DNA of 5,490 nucleotides from Sedimentisphaerales bacterium (lineage in GTDB: Bacteria > Planctomycetota > Phycisphaerae > Sedimentisphaerales > SM23-30): assembly GCA_030640865.1 (NCBI GenBank), contig DAOWIP010000380.1, positions 1-5,490 on the forward strand, in the 5' to 3' direction. Positions 5,439 through 5,490 of this stretch are shown piece by piece. The notes under the pieces are model-generated. The model did not search any database and had not been told where the DNA came from. It saw nothing but the letters and a program-made list of their open reading frames with translations. Made by a program: the position numbers and the translations under genes. How positions within the stretch are numbered: the first letter of the stretch is position 1; each line of letters starts with the position of its first letter.

Positions 5439-5490
5439 TTCTTTCAAGTATGTCTATCTTGATAAGATTGGTCAGCAAAAAAACACTTCA

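Noticed and set aside
5456..5468. Palindrome ATCTTGATAAGAT
   Set aside because: Five-base arms in AT-rich DNA with no linked promoter or gene in view; chance is a sufficient explanation.
1..5490. CRISPR arrays, tRNA or rRNA genes, transposase genes
   Set aside because: No regularly spaced repeats, no cloverleaf or TTCGA-type tRNA arm in a fitting context, and no transposase motifs were seen on either strand.

Overview
The window looks like chromosomal DNA of a Gram-negative bacterium that makes lipid A. All supported genes read on the minus strand, so transcription runs from high to low coordinates. LpxI rather than LpxH, together with a secreted nucleoside-hydrolase-like protein, would suit a Planctomycetes/Phycisphaerae-type organism or a delta-proteobacterium-like lineage. 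This placement is inference and weak.

Right edge (about 4641-5490): a nucleoside-hydrolase-family gene with a signal peptide, missing roughly its last third. Upstream of it is a 135-bp element with perfect 17-bp terminal inverted repeats, a flanking TTCT direct repeat and an internal palindrome (MITE-like, or a folded leader). Nothing recognisable lies in 5439-5490 beyond a short palindrome.

Centre-right (3453-4591): a good sigma70-type promoter, a possible second extended -10 promoter and a short operator-like palindrome precede lpxD (lipid A N-acyltransferase, full length, catalytic His visible).

Centre (899-3425): a four-gene accessory block that is AT-richer in its right half. In transcription order it holds a 69-residue four-cysteine protein of unknown function, a 335-residue PD-(D/E)XK nuclease-like protein, the C-terminal remnant of the DNA ADP-ribosyltransferase toxin DarT, and an intact DarG antitoxin (macro domain plus toxin-binding domain). 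The toxin has lost its NAD-binding N-terminal part exactly where the nuclease-like gene ends, leaving an orphan antitoxin.

Left edge (1-867): lpxI, the UDP-2,3-diacylglucosamine hydrolase of lipid A synthesis. It is intact through the catalytic region but has a likely single-base frameshift near its C-terminus. If corrected, it ends in a TTGA overlap with the start of another gene that leaves the window.

Taken together, a lipid A gene locus (lpxD, lpxI) has been opened by a defence or toxin-antitoxin type cassette, and the cassette has itself been remodelled. The close spacing suggests the whole set can be read from the lpxD promoter, so the orphan antitoxin and nuclease-like gene may be expressed with lipid A genes.
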